This document shows positions 1-7,870 of a stretch of 27,033 nt of DNA, one piece after another. The DNA is taken from positions 1-27,033 of the forward strand of contig JAQGAU010000500.1 in NCBI GenBank assembly GCA_034698045.1, in the 5' to 3' direction. Numbering within the stretch: position 1 is the stretch's first letter; each line of letters begins with the position of its first letter. A model generated the notes under the pieces. The model did no database searches. It was given only the letters and a program-made list of their open reading frames with translations, and was not told the DNA's origin. This DNA is from Paramacrobiotus richtersi (taxonomy: Eukaryota > Tardigrada > Eutardigrada > Parachela > Macrobiotidae). A program made the translations under genes and the position numbers.

Positions 1-20
1 AAAATCTGACATGTACAGAC

Positions 21-875
21 ATGGCCAACGCTAGTGCGAACGTTATGCAGAACATCTCCGGTGGCAGCTCTTACGTAATGGATTGGCAGGACTACATGTT
101 TCTGGTTATTGATGGAACGGGAACAATCCTGAATCTGTGCGTAATATTCATCTTTCTGTTATGTACGAGCTTACAAACTCCTTTTAGCTACTATTTTATT
201 ACACTATCATTTATAAACCTTGCGATTGACTTTCCACTCCTTGACGCTGTTGTTTGTATTAAGCTAACTTTGCTGTGCGCTATTCCTCCCATTTGTCATT
301 TTGACCTGTTTTTGATATGGGCTTCCCCGGGCATGGTGATCATAATCCATGCTGTTATTAGTCTGAATCGTTTGTGGGCCTTGCTCTGGCCAGTGAATTA
401 CAAACCGAGACATAATTTTATGATGGCTCGTCGAGTGTCATTAATCACCACACTGAGCGTAGCTTTCTTGACTCTGTGTGGGATAGTAGTGAATGCTATG
501 CAAGTAACGATTTCAGCTCCTGCTGACTGCATGATTCGGGAGAAGTCTCTCCAAAATTGGAAGCTGTTGATGCTTGTAGCGGTCAACCATATTCCGATGA
601 TTATTATTGCAGTGGCTTCGATATTTGTCATAAAAAGGTTTTGGCTTATGAAGCAGCAAGGCAACAATAAGCGGATTCGTGGACTCGTCGTGTATATCAT
701 ACTGACAGTGACGATCTTATTGTGTACCTGGCCCTACTACATTGCCGATCTGATTATCACCGCCGGTATCGCTGAACCACCGGAATGGTTAATGTATATA
801 TTTGGTAGTGTTTCCTTACAGCTGGGTATCTGTAATCGGTCCGGTGGTGATCTTTTGGACATTTCCCGGTTTTAA
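21..875 (+). CDS. Class A (rhodopsin-like) GPCR, frameshifted in TM7
   Basis: The ATG opens a 284-codon frame with a GPCR layout. The extracellular N-terminus has two N-glycosylation sequons (N3, N11). TM1 (about 27-50) carries N38. TM2 (55-80) has the L-A-x-x-D motif as LAID at 67-70. TM3 follows C92 and ends in N-R-L (116-118) instead of D-R-Y. TM4 is about 138-160 and lacks the usual Trp. C170 in loop 2 can pair with C92. TM5 (178-206) has P192, and TM6 has CTWPYY (235-240), a C-W-x-P variant. No intron is seen. After about residue 268 the frame is lost; the real TM7 and tail continue in another frame (separate entry). The ligand cannot be read from the sequence. It is either a recent pseudogene or a one-base sequence error. 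Confidence 0.8.
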   Translation: MANASANVMQNISGGSSYVMDWQDYMFLVIDGTGTILNLCVIFIFLLCTSLQTPFSYYFITLSFINLAIDFPLLDAVVCIKLTLLCAIPPICHFDLFLIWASPGMVIIIHAVISLNRLWALLWPVNYKPRHNFMMARRVSLITTLSVAFLTLCGIVVNAMQVTISAPADCMIREKSLQNWKLLMLVAVNHIPMIIIAVASIFVIKRFWLMKQQGNNKRIRGLVVYIILTVTILLCTWPYYIADLIITAGIAEPPEWLMYIFGSVSLQLGICNRSGGDLLDISRF

Positions 876-1020
876 AGATCGCGTTTTCGCGCTGGGCACA
901 CGTGCTTTTGCAGCTCTCCACTGCAAGGCGCCAATTGCAAGCAACGGTTCATCGCGCCCGACTGTTCGCTGGTTGCGTCAGGGAGTCCGGTTCCACAGTT
1001 CCGCTGTGACAGCTGCGTGA
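823..1020 (+). pseudogene. Out-of-frame TM7 and C-tail of the GPCR at 21-875
   Basis: From about base 823 the frame one base over reads SVIGPVVIFWTFPGF and then a basic tail ending at a TGA at 1018-1020. This fits the end of TM7 (normally N-P-x-x-Y, here G-P-V-V-I-F) and helix 8 with a K-D-R-x-F segment, and a Cys in the tail could be palmitoylated. A single-base change near 822-829 would join it to the upstream frame. A 17-base stretch starting GT and ending TTCCTTACAG lies exactly here, but it is too short to be a plausible intron. Confidence 0.7.
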
Positions 1021-1398
1021 TGAATGCCAACAGCAAACATTAGTGCGAGATAACAAGCTGTTCTTCCAAAAATGCATCACTCGCGCAGTTTTGAGAGGTT
1101 TTTTATATAACCTACAAATGCGCTGACTCGCTACAGTCGATTGACCGACGGAAACATGGTGAAAATTCTGTGTTCGGGGAAATGGTTGATGTCCAAGTTA
1201 CTATCGTCTCACGGTCGTCGTAACCTTAGTACTTCTGTACTTTCGACACTGCGCACGTTCTAGCAACAGAAAAATCCGTGTTCTAAAGCCAAGAAAGGTA
1301 GAACACACGACTACTGGATCAATAACAGTTAACCAACCATAAGGAAAACTCACTATGAGCGGGCTGACAAAGACTGGCCAGAATCAACAGGTCAATGG

Positions 1399-1574
1399 TA
1401 TAACACGGCCAATGGTATAATATGTCCATAGTTTTTGTACCACGAATGCCGAAGCACAAAGATAATTAATATCGGCACATGACACACCAGCACGATCATT
1501 GTGACTTTCCACTTGTCAAGAGATTGCCTGAATTCGGCACTGTTCTGGTTCATACACCTTCGCGTGGTGAGCAT
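1399..1574 (-). pseudogene. Relic of a second GPCR (loop 2 to TM5)
   Basis: On the - strand an open stretch contains CMNQNS, then DKWKVTMIVLVCHVPILI. It aligns with loop 2 and TM5 of the neighbouring receptor (C170 onward, then NWKLLMLVAVNHIPMIII), including the conserved Cys, the W-K pair and the H-x-P of TM5. A stop lies directly upstream of the first Met. TM6, TM7 and TM1-4 are not recognisable around it, and the TM5 end looks shortened. It appears to be a decayed, inverted paralogue of the receptor at 21-1020. The match rests on about 40 residues. Confidence 0.55.
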
Positions 1575-1710
1575 TTAATAATATTCGTGGGAACTGCGTG
1601 GGATACATCTGGGTACAGCACCTAAACGTTTCATATGTCAAAATTACAATAAATAATCGACACAATGTCTGCTTCACTAAATTCTGTGAATATCAGTCTT
1701 TAAGTTTGAC

Positions 1711-1814
1711 CTTTCGATGCGCTGAGAACCAATCCCCACTCGGCCGAGACGACCAAGGACACCACGGTGTATTCGTGACCGGTTTAATGTCGCTTTGGCT
1801 GTTGGCACTTCTTC
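1711..1814 (-). pseudogene. NBEA-like WD40 exon, unit 0
   Basis: This 104-bp exon follows a good acceptor (poly-T, GTAG) and ends before a GTCAAA donor. Its last 24 codons read TGHEYTVVSLVVSAEWGLVL and then SASK. They match the NBEA/LRBA WD40 stretch with L-T-G-H-D, V-V-x-V-S and A-E-L-G-L-V-I-S. A one-base insertion near 1779 breaks the frame with the N-terminal PTAKATL part. The sister exon at 4344-4447 has exactly the same length. It lies downstream, in gene sense, of the BEACH piece at 2597-2638, as NBEA order requires, with the intervening exons missing. Confidence 0.7.
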
Positions 1815-2268
1815 CTACATGGACAAAAATTAAAGAAATGTGGCCGATATATCGTCAACAAGAAAGGTCATCTAATCTCATGCAAGCGGACCAGCGAAAG
1901 GGACCTGCGAAAGCCAGTTCGTGTGGAAGCGAACTGCAGAACAGCAGCCGGAGAACGAATGTTTAGTTGGCGGCTGCGATTACTGTATCAGAGCTTGCCT
2001 AGCGATCTCTTTTCCCAGAGTTTTGGGATTTTCAGATCTGCAGTATTAAATTTCTTGTGAAATTTGTAGTATGCAATCGGACTTGGTATGTCCCACAAAG
2101 GGGTTTGTCTGGTTATGAAATAAATACAAATACATATACAAAAGCAGTGCATTCTATCATAACTGGATATCTCCATACTAATACGACCCAAGCAAGGCCG
2201 ACGACGGGGGCCCGACGCAAGCTTATTGCGCTTAATTGCTGTCCAAATGATGTCTGAGCAATATCCGT

Positions 2269-2530
2269 AGTAGTGTGTCAGATTAGGGCCTTCACTTTGT
2301 GACGTATGGACACATGTCACTATCAGAAATTAAAATATGCGGAATATTTATGAATGTTTCTTTTTGCATCTTGAAATCACTATCGAATTTACTGTAAGTT
2401 TATACGAGAAATTGTAGAGAAGTATCAACAGATAAGTATAAACCGCAAAAATATAACATTCATTTTCTAAATCAAGACACCAGTTTGAGTTGATCATAAT
2501 TCGTTTTTAAGTATTTCAGATGCCTCTACT
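2269..2530 (+). repeat. Intronic repeat block alpha, copy 1
   Basis: The block starts with GTAGTAGTGTGTCAG and runs through CTTGAAATCACTATCGAATT, a GTAGAGAAGTATCAACAG segment and TTGATCATAATT. Related blocks occur at 4591-4775, 13421-13665, 17526-17645 (partial) and 26137-26380, all in the same orientation. In units 0, 1 and at 17.5 kb it follows the WD40 exon in + coordinates, so it is part of the intron upstream of that exon. Its presence at 13.4 and 26.1 kb without a visible exon marks further decayed units. Confidence 0.7.
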
Positions 2531-2596
2531 TCCACGGGTCAATAGTAAATTAGTGATCGAACTGGCTGCTGGTGAAGCTGATTTATGTATACTTGC

Positions 2597-2638
2597 CCGT
2601 TCGCGTAACTGGCAGGAGACGAATTCCGACTCCAATGC
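2597..2638 (-). pseudogene. NBEA-like BEACH mini-exon ALESEFVSCQL, unit 0
   Basis: A 42-bp open exon of 14 codons, ALESEFVSCQLRER, preceded by an AG acceptor. NBEA/LRBA BEACH domains have ALESEFVSCQLHQW here. The final Trp codon is CGG, and the donor reads GCAAGT where sister copies have GTAAG, so it is a GC-type or dead donor. The exon that should follow (IDLIFGY) is deleted; the next recognisable piece in gene sense is WD40 at 1711-1814. This is one of seven copies of the mini-exon in the window. Confidence 0.75.
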
Positions 2639-2884
2639 CTAAAATACAAAAATATTATGGCAAGAAAAGAAATGTCACACGGCAAGGGTTTTTACAGATA
2701 TGCAAAAATGGAAAGTGCTACTGCCAGAATATTAAACGTTCTTCTCCGCATCTGTGGGAAAGTTTGCGCTGTTTTGATGCTGATGGAATTATTAAGCCAC
2801 TAGACTACAACCCCGTCACAAAATTAGCGTGTTTTGTTAAGTTAATTCGTTTAAAACTGCTCCCTGACATGCTTTATTTGAAGT

Positions 2885-3045
2885 TTTTGTGAATGGATAT
2901 TTTGCTTCGCAAAGCTTAAGTGCGTTCACATAAGTCGACGGATGTTTTTTTTATAGTGAAGAAGTACTTCGTTAACCGCATTATATAAGAAATCTCAATG
3001 CCACAGAAAGGTCAACTTCCCGAGGAAGCTATGTGAAAAAACAGG
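2885..3045 (+). repeat. Intronic repeat block gamma, copy 1
   Basis: The block contains TTTTTGTGAATGGATATTTT, CGTTAACCGCATTATATAAG and a CAGAAAGGTCAACTT stretch. Diverged copies lie near 6260-6420, 18270-18440, 23735-23885 and 26915-26965. At 6.3 kb it sits just 3' (gene sense) of the BEACH exon at 6493-6562, so in unit 0 it marks where that exon has been lost. Confidence 0.6.
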
Positions 3046-3164
3046 CTTTTTACCAACGAAATGTAGCAATTCTACTGGATTCATAAGGCTGATTCATAAA
3101 CCAACTGGCGAAAACTATTCCAGCTTACAATTCAGTTGCAGCCACACAAGCTGCTAGCGATTAC

Positions 3165-3393
3165 TGTTGACAAACATCTCCGGCAGATAGAAGAACTCGG
3201 GGATCAACTCCTTGACGTCCGATATGTCGCGCTGACAGTTCTTCCAGGCCTGCGCTACCGAGGCGAAGGTCTGGTCGGCGTGGTCGAATTTGCCCCCCTG
3301 CAGGTCGAGGAAGAAGGTCGAGAAGGGCTCCTGGCGCATCAGCCAGGATAAAGCAAAAGCCGAGGTCGAGTAGTGGGTGCCGTGACACAAACC
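3165..3393 (-). pseudogene. Intact BEACH core exon (GTHYS...FVN), NBEA/LRBA type
   Basis: Acceptor CTTCTTAG precedes an open 229-bp exon. In sense it reads [20 protein letters not shown], then a segment with [17 protein letters not shown], and [18 protein letters not shown] at the end, stopping at a GTAATC donor. These are hallmark BEACH motifs ([21 protein letters not shown]). BEACH domains with a PH partner are the signature of large cytoplasmic proteins of vesicle traffic; NBEA/LRBA is the closest subfamily I recognise. Codons are C/G-ending, unlike the AT-rich flanks. This is the only copy in the window and has no stop or frameshift. Its neighbours are decayed, so it is probably an orphan exon of a pseudogene unit. 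Confidence 0.85.
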
Positions 3394-3432
3394 CTAAGAA
3401 GCTGAATGAACTCATTATTTCTTGCAGTTTAC

Positions 3433-3560
3433 CGTGGAAAGATCACAGTAATTGCTCGGCACGGTCCAATCCAGTTCCTTAAACTCATAATAAAATGATT
3501 AAAATCCACGTTAACACAGGATTCTGGCTTAGGTTGTTATATGTTCGTCCTACGATTATC
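3433..3560 (-). pseudogene. Decayed PH-BEACH linker/BEACH N-terminal exon, unit 0
   Basis: One frame reads VGRTYNNLSQNPVLTWILI, another reads KELDWTVPSNYCDLST up to a GTAAAC donor. NBEA has AGRTYNDLNQYPVFPWVL followed by an E-E-L-D-L-T-L-P-x-N-F-R-D-L-S-K segment. The two parts are in different frames, and the acceptor present in the sister copy (18838-18974) is lost. It lies directly before the GTHYS exon in gene sense, as expected. Confidence 0.75.
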
Positions 3561-3864
3561 ACAAAAAGTCTGGCAACCAAAAGTAGCTAAAGTTACATCG
3601 ATAAACCAGAAAAGTAATCTAACCTTCGTACTATGCTTTCTTCCGTTAGTTACGGTAATTTGGTTTGCAGGCCACATCCTGATGACATAGAACCGACAAA
3701 AGACGAGAACGACCAGCCAGCCTGTGCACTACGATTTTACTATAGAGAAAGCGCTTTGTTTGTATGATAAACCGATTCCGCTGTAAAAAGCACACTGACA
3801 TTCCAGAAAGAAAGCTCTATATGAGACAACATGTGGAAAACCCTCACAAAAATGAAAAAATTAC

Positions 3865-4042
3865 GCCGATTCAACGCGCCAACCGGTTACGGTAACGGTG
3901 ATTAGATTAGCCGCATCGTACTTGCAACCACTAACCACTAACAGTCCTTCGCGCGCCATCATCAGCAGATCGGGACTGGTGAAATCCCGGGGATTTCCAG
4001 TGAGCGCAGTAGTTCGGCTAGTGTGCATCAGCACAGGACCGC
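3865..4042 (-). pseudogene. Open WD40 exon (GPVLMHTS...), unit 1
   Basis: The acceptor is strong (TTTTTCTTAATATTTTAG), the exon is 178 bp and fully open, and it ends at a GTAATT donor. In sense it begins GGPVLMHTSRTTALTGN and continues through SPDLLMMAREGLLVV. NBEA has G-P-C-L-V-H-T-I-T-G-D-L-L-R-A-L followed by S-E-G-H-C-I-I. Its phase joins correctly to the WD40 exon at 4344-4447 to give SASK-GGPVLMHT across a 301-base intron. No other copy was seen. It is the 3'-most exon of unit 1; the remaining WD40 exons are missing. Confidence 0.7.
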
Positions 4043-4343
4043 CTAAAATATTAAGAAAAAGATGTGCGATATTTTATTTATTTCCTAATATATCACTTCA
4101 ACATTAAACAATCACCGCTGTAGTTCAGCTATCGTCACAGAATTGTTAATTAAATTGTTGTGTACATGTATTATATGGGAAAAAATCATATTAACCTAAC
4201 CGGTGAATCGACGATATGCAAAACATTATACCAAAGATTTACATGTTTCCAGTGACTCAGCATGCACTGCTTTAATTATCCACACAATTTCTGTTTCAGT
4301 AAAACGATTAGTCTAGCTGCGATTATCAATCGTCGAAGTTGAC

Positions 4344-4447
4344 CTTTTCATGCGCTGACAACCAATCCCAACGCGGCGGAGACGACCAAGGATATTCAGG
4401 TGTCTTCTTGACCTGTTAACGTGGCTTTGGCTGTTGGCGCTTCGCGC
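4344..4447 (-). pseudogene. NBEA-like WD40 exon, unit 1
   Basis: A 104-bp exon with an acceptor ending TTTTCGTGTAG and donor GTCAAC. One frame reads APTAKATLTGQEDT, then a TGA, then ISLVVSAALGLVVSA, then a second TGA before the final K. NBEA has PAPRAVLTGHDHEVV followed by the same beta-propeller strand. Two in-frame stops in conserved positions show decay, although both splice sites survive. It pairs with exon 3865-4042. Confidence 0.75.
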
Positions 4448-4590
4448 CTACACGAAAATAAAATGAAACATCGAACTTCGTTGATATATATCGTCAACAA
4501 GATATACTGTAAACAGGAGATCGCCATATTCACCTAACAAAACCCAACGCAAGCTTAATTTTTACGCCTTGCAGTGTTCAGCAAAATCTG

Positions 4591-4775
4591 TAGTATAGTG
4601 CCACATAAAGTAGTTCGCTTTTCGTCCGTATGGATACACATATAATCATCTGAAATTTATTGCGGAATATGTTGAGCTGCTTATTTTTGGATTTTAAATT
4701 TTATTGCAGAAGTGTACGTGTAACAGAAATTGTATACCAGAAATCGACAGGTTATATGCGATAAACTACCCTTGC
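4591..4775 (+). repeat. Intronic repeat block alpha, copy 2
   Basis: The block begins GTAGTATAGTGCCACATAAA and continues through TTTATTGCGGAATATGTTGA and CAGAAATCGACAGG, parallel to 2269-2530. It is preceded in both units by a CAACGCAAGCTTA stretch and ATATCGTCAACAAGA, which extends the homology back to the WD40 exon. Confidence 0.65.
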
Positions 4776-4859
4776 TCAGAATCTGTCCATCATGATAAGT
4801 AGTATCTGGTTAATACCAATACGCTGCAACAGATAACTTGGACAAGGTGCAACGCCAGC

Positions 4860-5130
4860 GGGAAAAGAATGTCTACTCAAAAGTTGCTAAAGCAAGCATT
4901 TCTAATCGCTATGCCCAATTTTGCAAATGCCACCGTACTGCGGTTATCGGCATTTGATCACAGGTGCAGTACAGATACAAGTTTCATACAAAATCCAGAA
5001 TCTTGCAGTATGAAGTGAGTCTCTGTCTCTACGAAAAAGCAGCGAGGCACGAAAATATACGTAGAAGTAATTCCCGAAAATAAAATCTGGAAATGTGCAT
5101 GTAAATTAACTGCTAAACACTTAAACTACC
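4860..5130 (+). repeat. Intronic repeat block zeta, copy 1 of at least 5
   Basis: The block holds a motif-core copy (GCCACCGTACTGCGGTTATC) and then a CTCTGTCTCTACGAAAAAGC stretch and GTAAATTAACTGCTAAA. Clear relatives lie at about 9540-9770, 14310-14500, 16780-16960 and 20230-20430. In each complete case it is followed in + coordinates by the post-BEACH exon, so it belongs to the intron inside the WD40-coding part. Confidence 0.65.
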
Positions 5131-5240
5131 ACAACAACGCACTCTGATCAGGAAATACTGAAAGGTTTCGAAAGACAAACGTTGCAAAATAGAACCCACA
5201 CAGCAAATATATTTTACGAGATCTATCAAATTCACCCGCC
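5126..5240 (-). pseudogene. Possible WD40 exon (IYLLCGF...), unit 1
   Basis: An open - strand stretch reads DRSRKIYLLCGFYFATFVFR and ends with a TAG. NBEA has N-R-Y-I-L-I-C-G-F-W-D-K-S-F-R-V-Y here. The placement, after the post-BEACH exon and before the exon at 4344-4447, is right. The related region at about 17000-17050 reads GIYFSKPFKVTVDHC. The similarity is short and no clear splice sites were found. Confidence 0.45.
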
Positions 5241-5244
5241 CACA

Positions 5245-5404
5245 TGCTAAAAACCGGGGCGCCGGACCAGGCCGGTGATGAGTGCCGGAGTCTGTGCGTT
5301 GGCGTCGGTGACGGCGTCGCCAAAGGAGGATGCCCCAGGGGTCCGGCCCGGTGCCCGCGCATTCTAGCGGTCGACGGCGAAGGTGTGGTTAGATGCAGTG
5401 GTGG
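5245..5404 (-). pseudogene. Post-BEACH linker exon, unit 1
   Basis: In sense the piece reads TTASNHTFAVDR, a TAG where Trp is expected, then NARAPGRTPGASSFGDAVTD and ANAQTPALIT. Sister copies at 9862-10110 and 17095-17343 share the ASSFG and NAQTP signatures. NBEA has F-A-V-N-R-W-H followed by a variable linker to D-P-L-I-A. The 5' part of this exon and the end of the BEACH domain are deleted; it is fused directly to IHNQI of the exon at 5405-5559. Confidence 0.7.
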
Positions 5405-5559
5405 GGATCTGATTATGTATGGCCGCCTTCATGATGGGATCGTCCATGTTCTCCAGATTGACACTGTCCTCGTAGGTCAGGTAATAAAATACATGACACG
5501 CTCGCACAACTTCCGGAGATCGATCGATCTTTCTGCTTGCAGCCAAAGATGAGGTCAAT
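5405..5559 (-). pseudogene. BEACH exon IDLIFGYKQ...YYLTYE, unit 1
   Basis: Acceptor GTTTAG precedes IDLIFGCKQK, then after a frameshift PEVVRACHVFYYLTYEDSVN and LENMDDPIMKAAIHNQI. NBEA BEACH has IDLIFGYKQRGPEAVRALNV, then F-H-Y-L-T-Y-E-G-S-V-N-L-D. The intron separating it from the preceding mini-exon is only 49 bases (5560-5608). The NFGQ-PTQLL part, present at 15.2 and 20.9 kb, is lost here. Confidence 0.85.
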
Positions 5560-5608
5560 CTAAACGACACTGGATGCACATAATACTGTAACCGATCGAG
5601 TTTCTTTC

Positions 5609-5649
5609 CCATTCGTGCAACTGGCAGGAGACGAATTCCGACTCCATGC
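5609..5649 (-). pseudogene. BEACH mini-exon ESEFVSCQLHEW, unit 1
   Basis: The acceptor GTAG is followed by a 41-bp exon, one base short of its 42-bp sisters, with the deletion at the ALE start. The rest reads ESEFVSCQLHEW. The donor is GAAAG where intact copies have GTAAG, so splicing here would fail. Confidence 0.8.
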
Positions 5650-6259
5650 CTACAGCAAAGGAAAAACATAAAAAAGTGGAAATACTTCTACGACAATAAT
5701 TGTATGATTTGTCTCGAAACGGAAGCATGCTAATTACAGGCTTTAATGCTGCAGGCGTATTGCAAGGGATATAGTAAAGCCGTTAATTGCACTGTGATCA
5801 TCTTCATAAAAGTTTCCAAAAATCCAGTGCACCGTTTCCAACTTCCATAAATCTCGGAGAATGAGCAAAGAAACCTACCTAAGTCTCAAGATTCAGACTA
5901 CCGAAAAATCAGTTTTTTTAACTGCTCGAGTTTGTTTATTAGGTTCATGATTCATATAAAACTGCTCTCTGGTATCTGAAAGATAGTGTACACAATATGA
6001 ACTAGCAAGAAGATGTTTAACTTCAAGGAATTCAACAACCCGGTACCATTATTCAAATAGCAGAAAAATCAGCACCAGCATTCAACGCCAAGCTTCCCGC
6101 ATGGATCTCAGTATCTGATTGTGATTACAGCTAGGTATCCGAACTTGGAACAGCACTAACTAAACGCCATCGCTCTACACCCACCGGTACTCCATCATAT
6201 TTTCAACAGATTTATCAAGTTCACCCTCTTGAAAATCGCCATTTTTCAGAGTAAACTTC

Positions 6260-6420
6260 GATGAGATTGTAGTGGAACTTACCGTAAAAGTTATATATGG
6301 TCATGTATTCGTAAAATTAAACAGATATCTCTTACGTATACCGTCACACTAGAAAATAGTTAGTCCACCGCATTACACAGAAAATGCAAAGGTCACGGGA
6401 AGGTTACTTTCCGGATCAGG
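6260..6420 (+). repeat. Intronic repeat block gamma, copy 2
   Basis: It shares CCGCATTACACAGAAAA and an AAAGGTCACGGGAAGG segment with copies near 2980, 18400, 23840 and 26930. It lies immediately 3' in gene sense of the BEACH exon at 6493-6562 and is intronic. Confidence 0.5.
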
Positions 6421-6492
6421 CAGTGCGAAAACTGAAAGTCTTTTTTCACTGATAGTAAGAAAACATATCCTCACAACATTACTGCAACTTAC

Positions 6493-6562
6493 CATGCGAT
6501 GCAGCCGAACAAACTCTTCGGGATTCCTCGCCCACGTCGGCAAGACCAAATTAGTAACAACA
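6493..6562 (-). pseudogene. Intact BEACH exon (LPTWARNPEEFVRLHRM), unit 1
   Basis: An AG precedes 70 bases reading VVTNLVLPTWARNPEEFVRL and HRM, followed by a perfect GTAAGT donor. NBEA has [22 protein letters not shown]. The only notable substitution is P to T in the PPWA motif. It is open, with C/G-ending codons, and would join in frame to ALESEFVSC of the next mini-exon. This is the only copy recognised in the window. Confidence 0.85.
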
Positions 6563-6599
6563 CTCAAAAAGTTTGGAAATCAGAATCAGCAAAAACGTC

Positions 6600-6745
6600 A
6601 ATAAACCAGAAAGCAAATATGACCTTCGTACTATGCTTTCTTCAGTTGGTTACGGTAATTTGGTTTACAAGTCACACCGTAATGATCCGTAAAGAATGAG
6701 CCAGACTTGCCAGTGCACTACGATTTTACTATACGTTGTCGTGTA
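6600..6745 (+). repeat. Intronic repeat block epsilon
   Basis: It contains AATAAACCAGAAAGCAAATA, CTATGCTTTCTTCAGTTGGT and a motif-core copy, TGCCAGTGCACTACGATTTT. Copies lie at 3600-3750 and 19030-19135, with a partial one at 18510-18590. In all units it sits upstream, in gene sense, of the BEACH exons. Confidence 0.7.
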
Positions 6746-6956
6746 TATTACCCGTATTATGACGAAAGTGTATTGTCCTGTACGTGTATTAAAACGATTC
6801 AGCTGTACATGCAATCACATTAGCGCAAAAAATCAAAAATACACACGATTACAAAAACAAAAATCTGTACAAATATTATTTAAGAAATGGAAAACCTTTA
6901 TGGAACAAGAGATACCGAAGTATTGGCTGCTCGGTTCTGTCTATCGGTGACTGTAC

Positions 6957-7060
6957 TGAAATACATCAGGTACTCAAAGTTAGAAATTTTCCGTCGCTGC
7001 CATTTGACCGTCATGCTGGACTCCCGGAAAATCTTTCATGGCGGCATCATCGAGGCATAC
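6957..7060 (-). pseudogene. PH-BEACH linker exon ([14 protein letters not shown]), unit 1
   Basis: A strong acceptor (GTAAATTTTTCAG) precedes a 104-bp exon reading YASMMPP, a TGA, then [20 protein letters not shown] and EYLMYF, with a GTACAG donor. NBEA has [28 protein letters not shown]. The TGA replaces a conserved Arg and could be a CGA to TGA change. It is the first exon of the fullest unit. Confidence 0.8.
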
Positions 7061-7135
7061 CTGAAAAATTTACCGCTCCATGCTCTGTTTGACAAAAAAC
7101 TAACAAGAAATGATAATTCCCAATGTGATGAATAA

Positions 7136-7464
7136 CTGAGTACAAAAAGTCGGCAAGACACTCAAACATAAACAAACTCGAATAAAACAGTGCAACCAAA
7201 ACAAAAATAAAACTAAACCGATAAAAAATAAAATTCACACTCTGTAATAACCAAGCCGAAGCAAACAACAATAATATTCAACTAAAGCGAATGCGATATT
7301 AAACATAGCGTGACTGAAAAAGCACCAATATGAACAAAACCATCGGAACACCTCCTTCATAATAACCTGTTTTTAACTCATTTGCTTAATTTTTCCTGTG
7401 CTATTTGTATGTCATGTACTTATTCTGCACATTTATTATTTATTATTCATTTGTTTTATAGTTC
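7136..7464. other. No recognisable gene
   Basis: AT-rich DNA left of the duplicated block, with poly-A/T runs. I see no exon, splice pair or RNA gene. The part from 7378 resembles 24745-24830 (TAATTTTTCCTGTG and TCATTTATTTTTTCCTGTG contexts). Confidence 0.4.
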
Positions 7465-7870
7465 ATCTGTTACAACAGTCGGGCGCATATACTCAAGTAT
7501 ATTATTATGCCAACCGACACCAGCGGACGTAACACCCACAGTCCTCATCCAAGTGACCGACTACGACAGCAACATTATGAGCTGTAAAATGTTGTAAGAA
7601 ACATCGTAGTGCAGTGGCTTCAATGCAAAATCAGTATTCAGTAGTTACGCATTCTCCAAAGCATGCATAGAATTAGGTATTATACACATTACGGTACTTT
7701 TCCCCCCTTTAATTTCGCAGTTTACCCAGTTCGGCCTCCAGTTACCCAAGTCGGACGCACAAACTCAATCACAGTACGTTATCATCCAAACCGATACCAG
7801 CGCACGTAAAGGTCACAGACAGTTCCCACCCAACTGACCGACCACGAAGGCACCATTACGAACTGCAGTG
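7465..7870 (+). repeat. Direct duplication of about 275-bp spacing
   Basis: 7465-7590 and 7740-7870 share CAGTCGGGCGCATATACTCA versus AAGTCGGACGCACAAACTCA, then CCGACACCAGCGGACGTAA versus CCGATACCAGCGCACGTAA, then GTGACCGACTACGAC versus CTGACCGACCACGAA. A motif core (TCGTAGTGCAGTGGCTTC) lies between them at about 7603. Confidence 0.7.

Noticed and set aside
805-821. 17-base GT...AG intron restoring the GPCR frame
   Set aside because: Far below known intron sizes, and removing it would delete well-aligned TM7 residues.
1598-1966. 122-codon + strand frame
   Set aside because: It is the antisense shadow of the WD40 exon at 1711-1814 and its intron.
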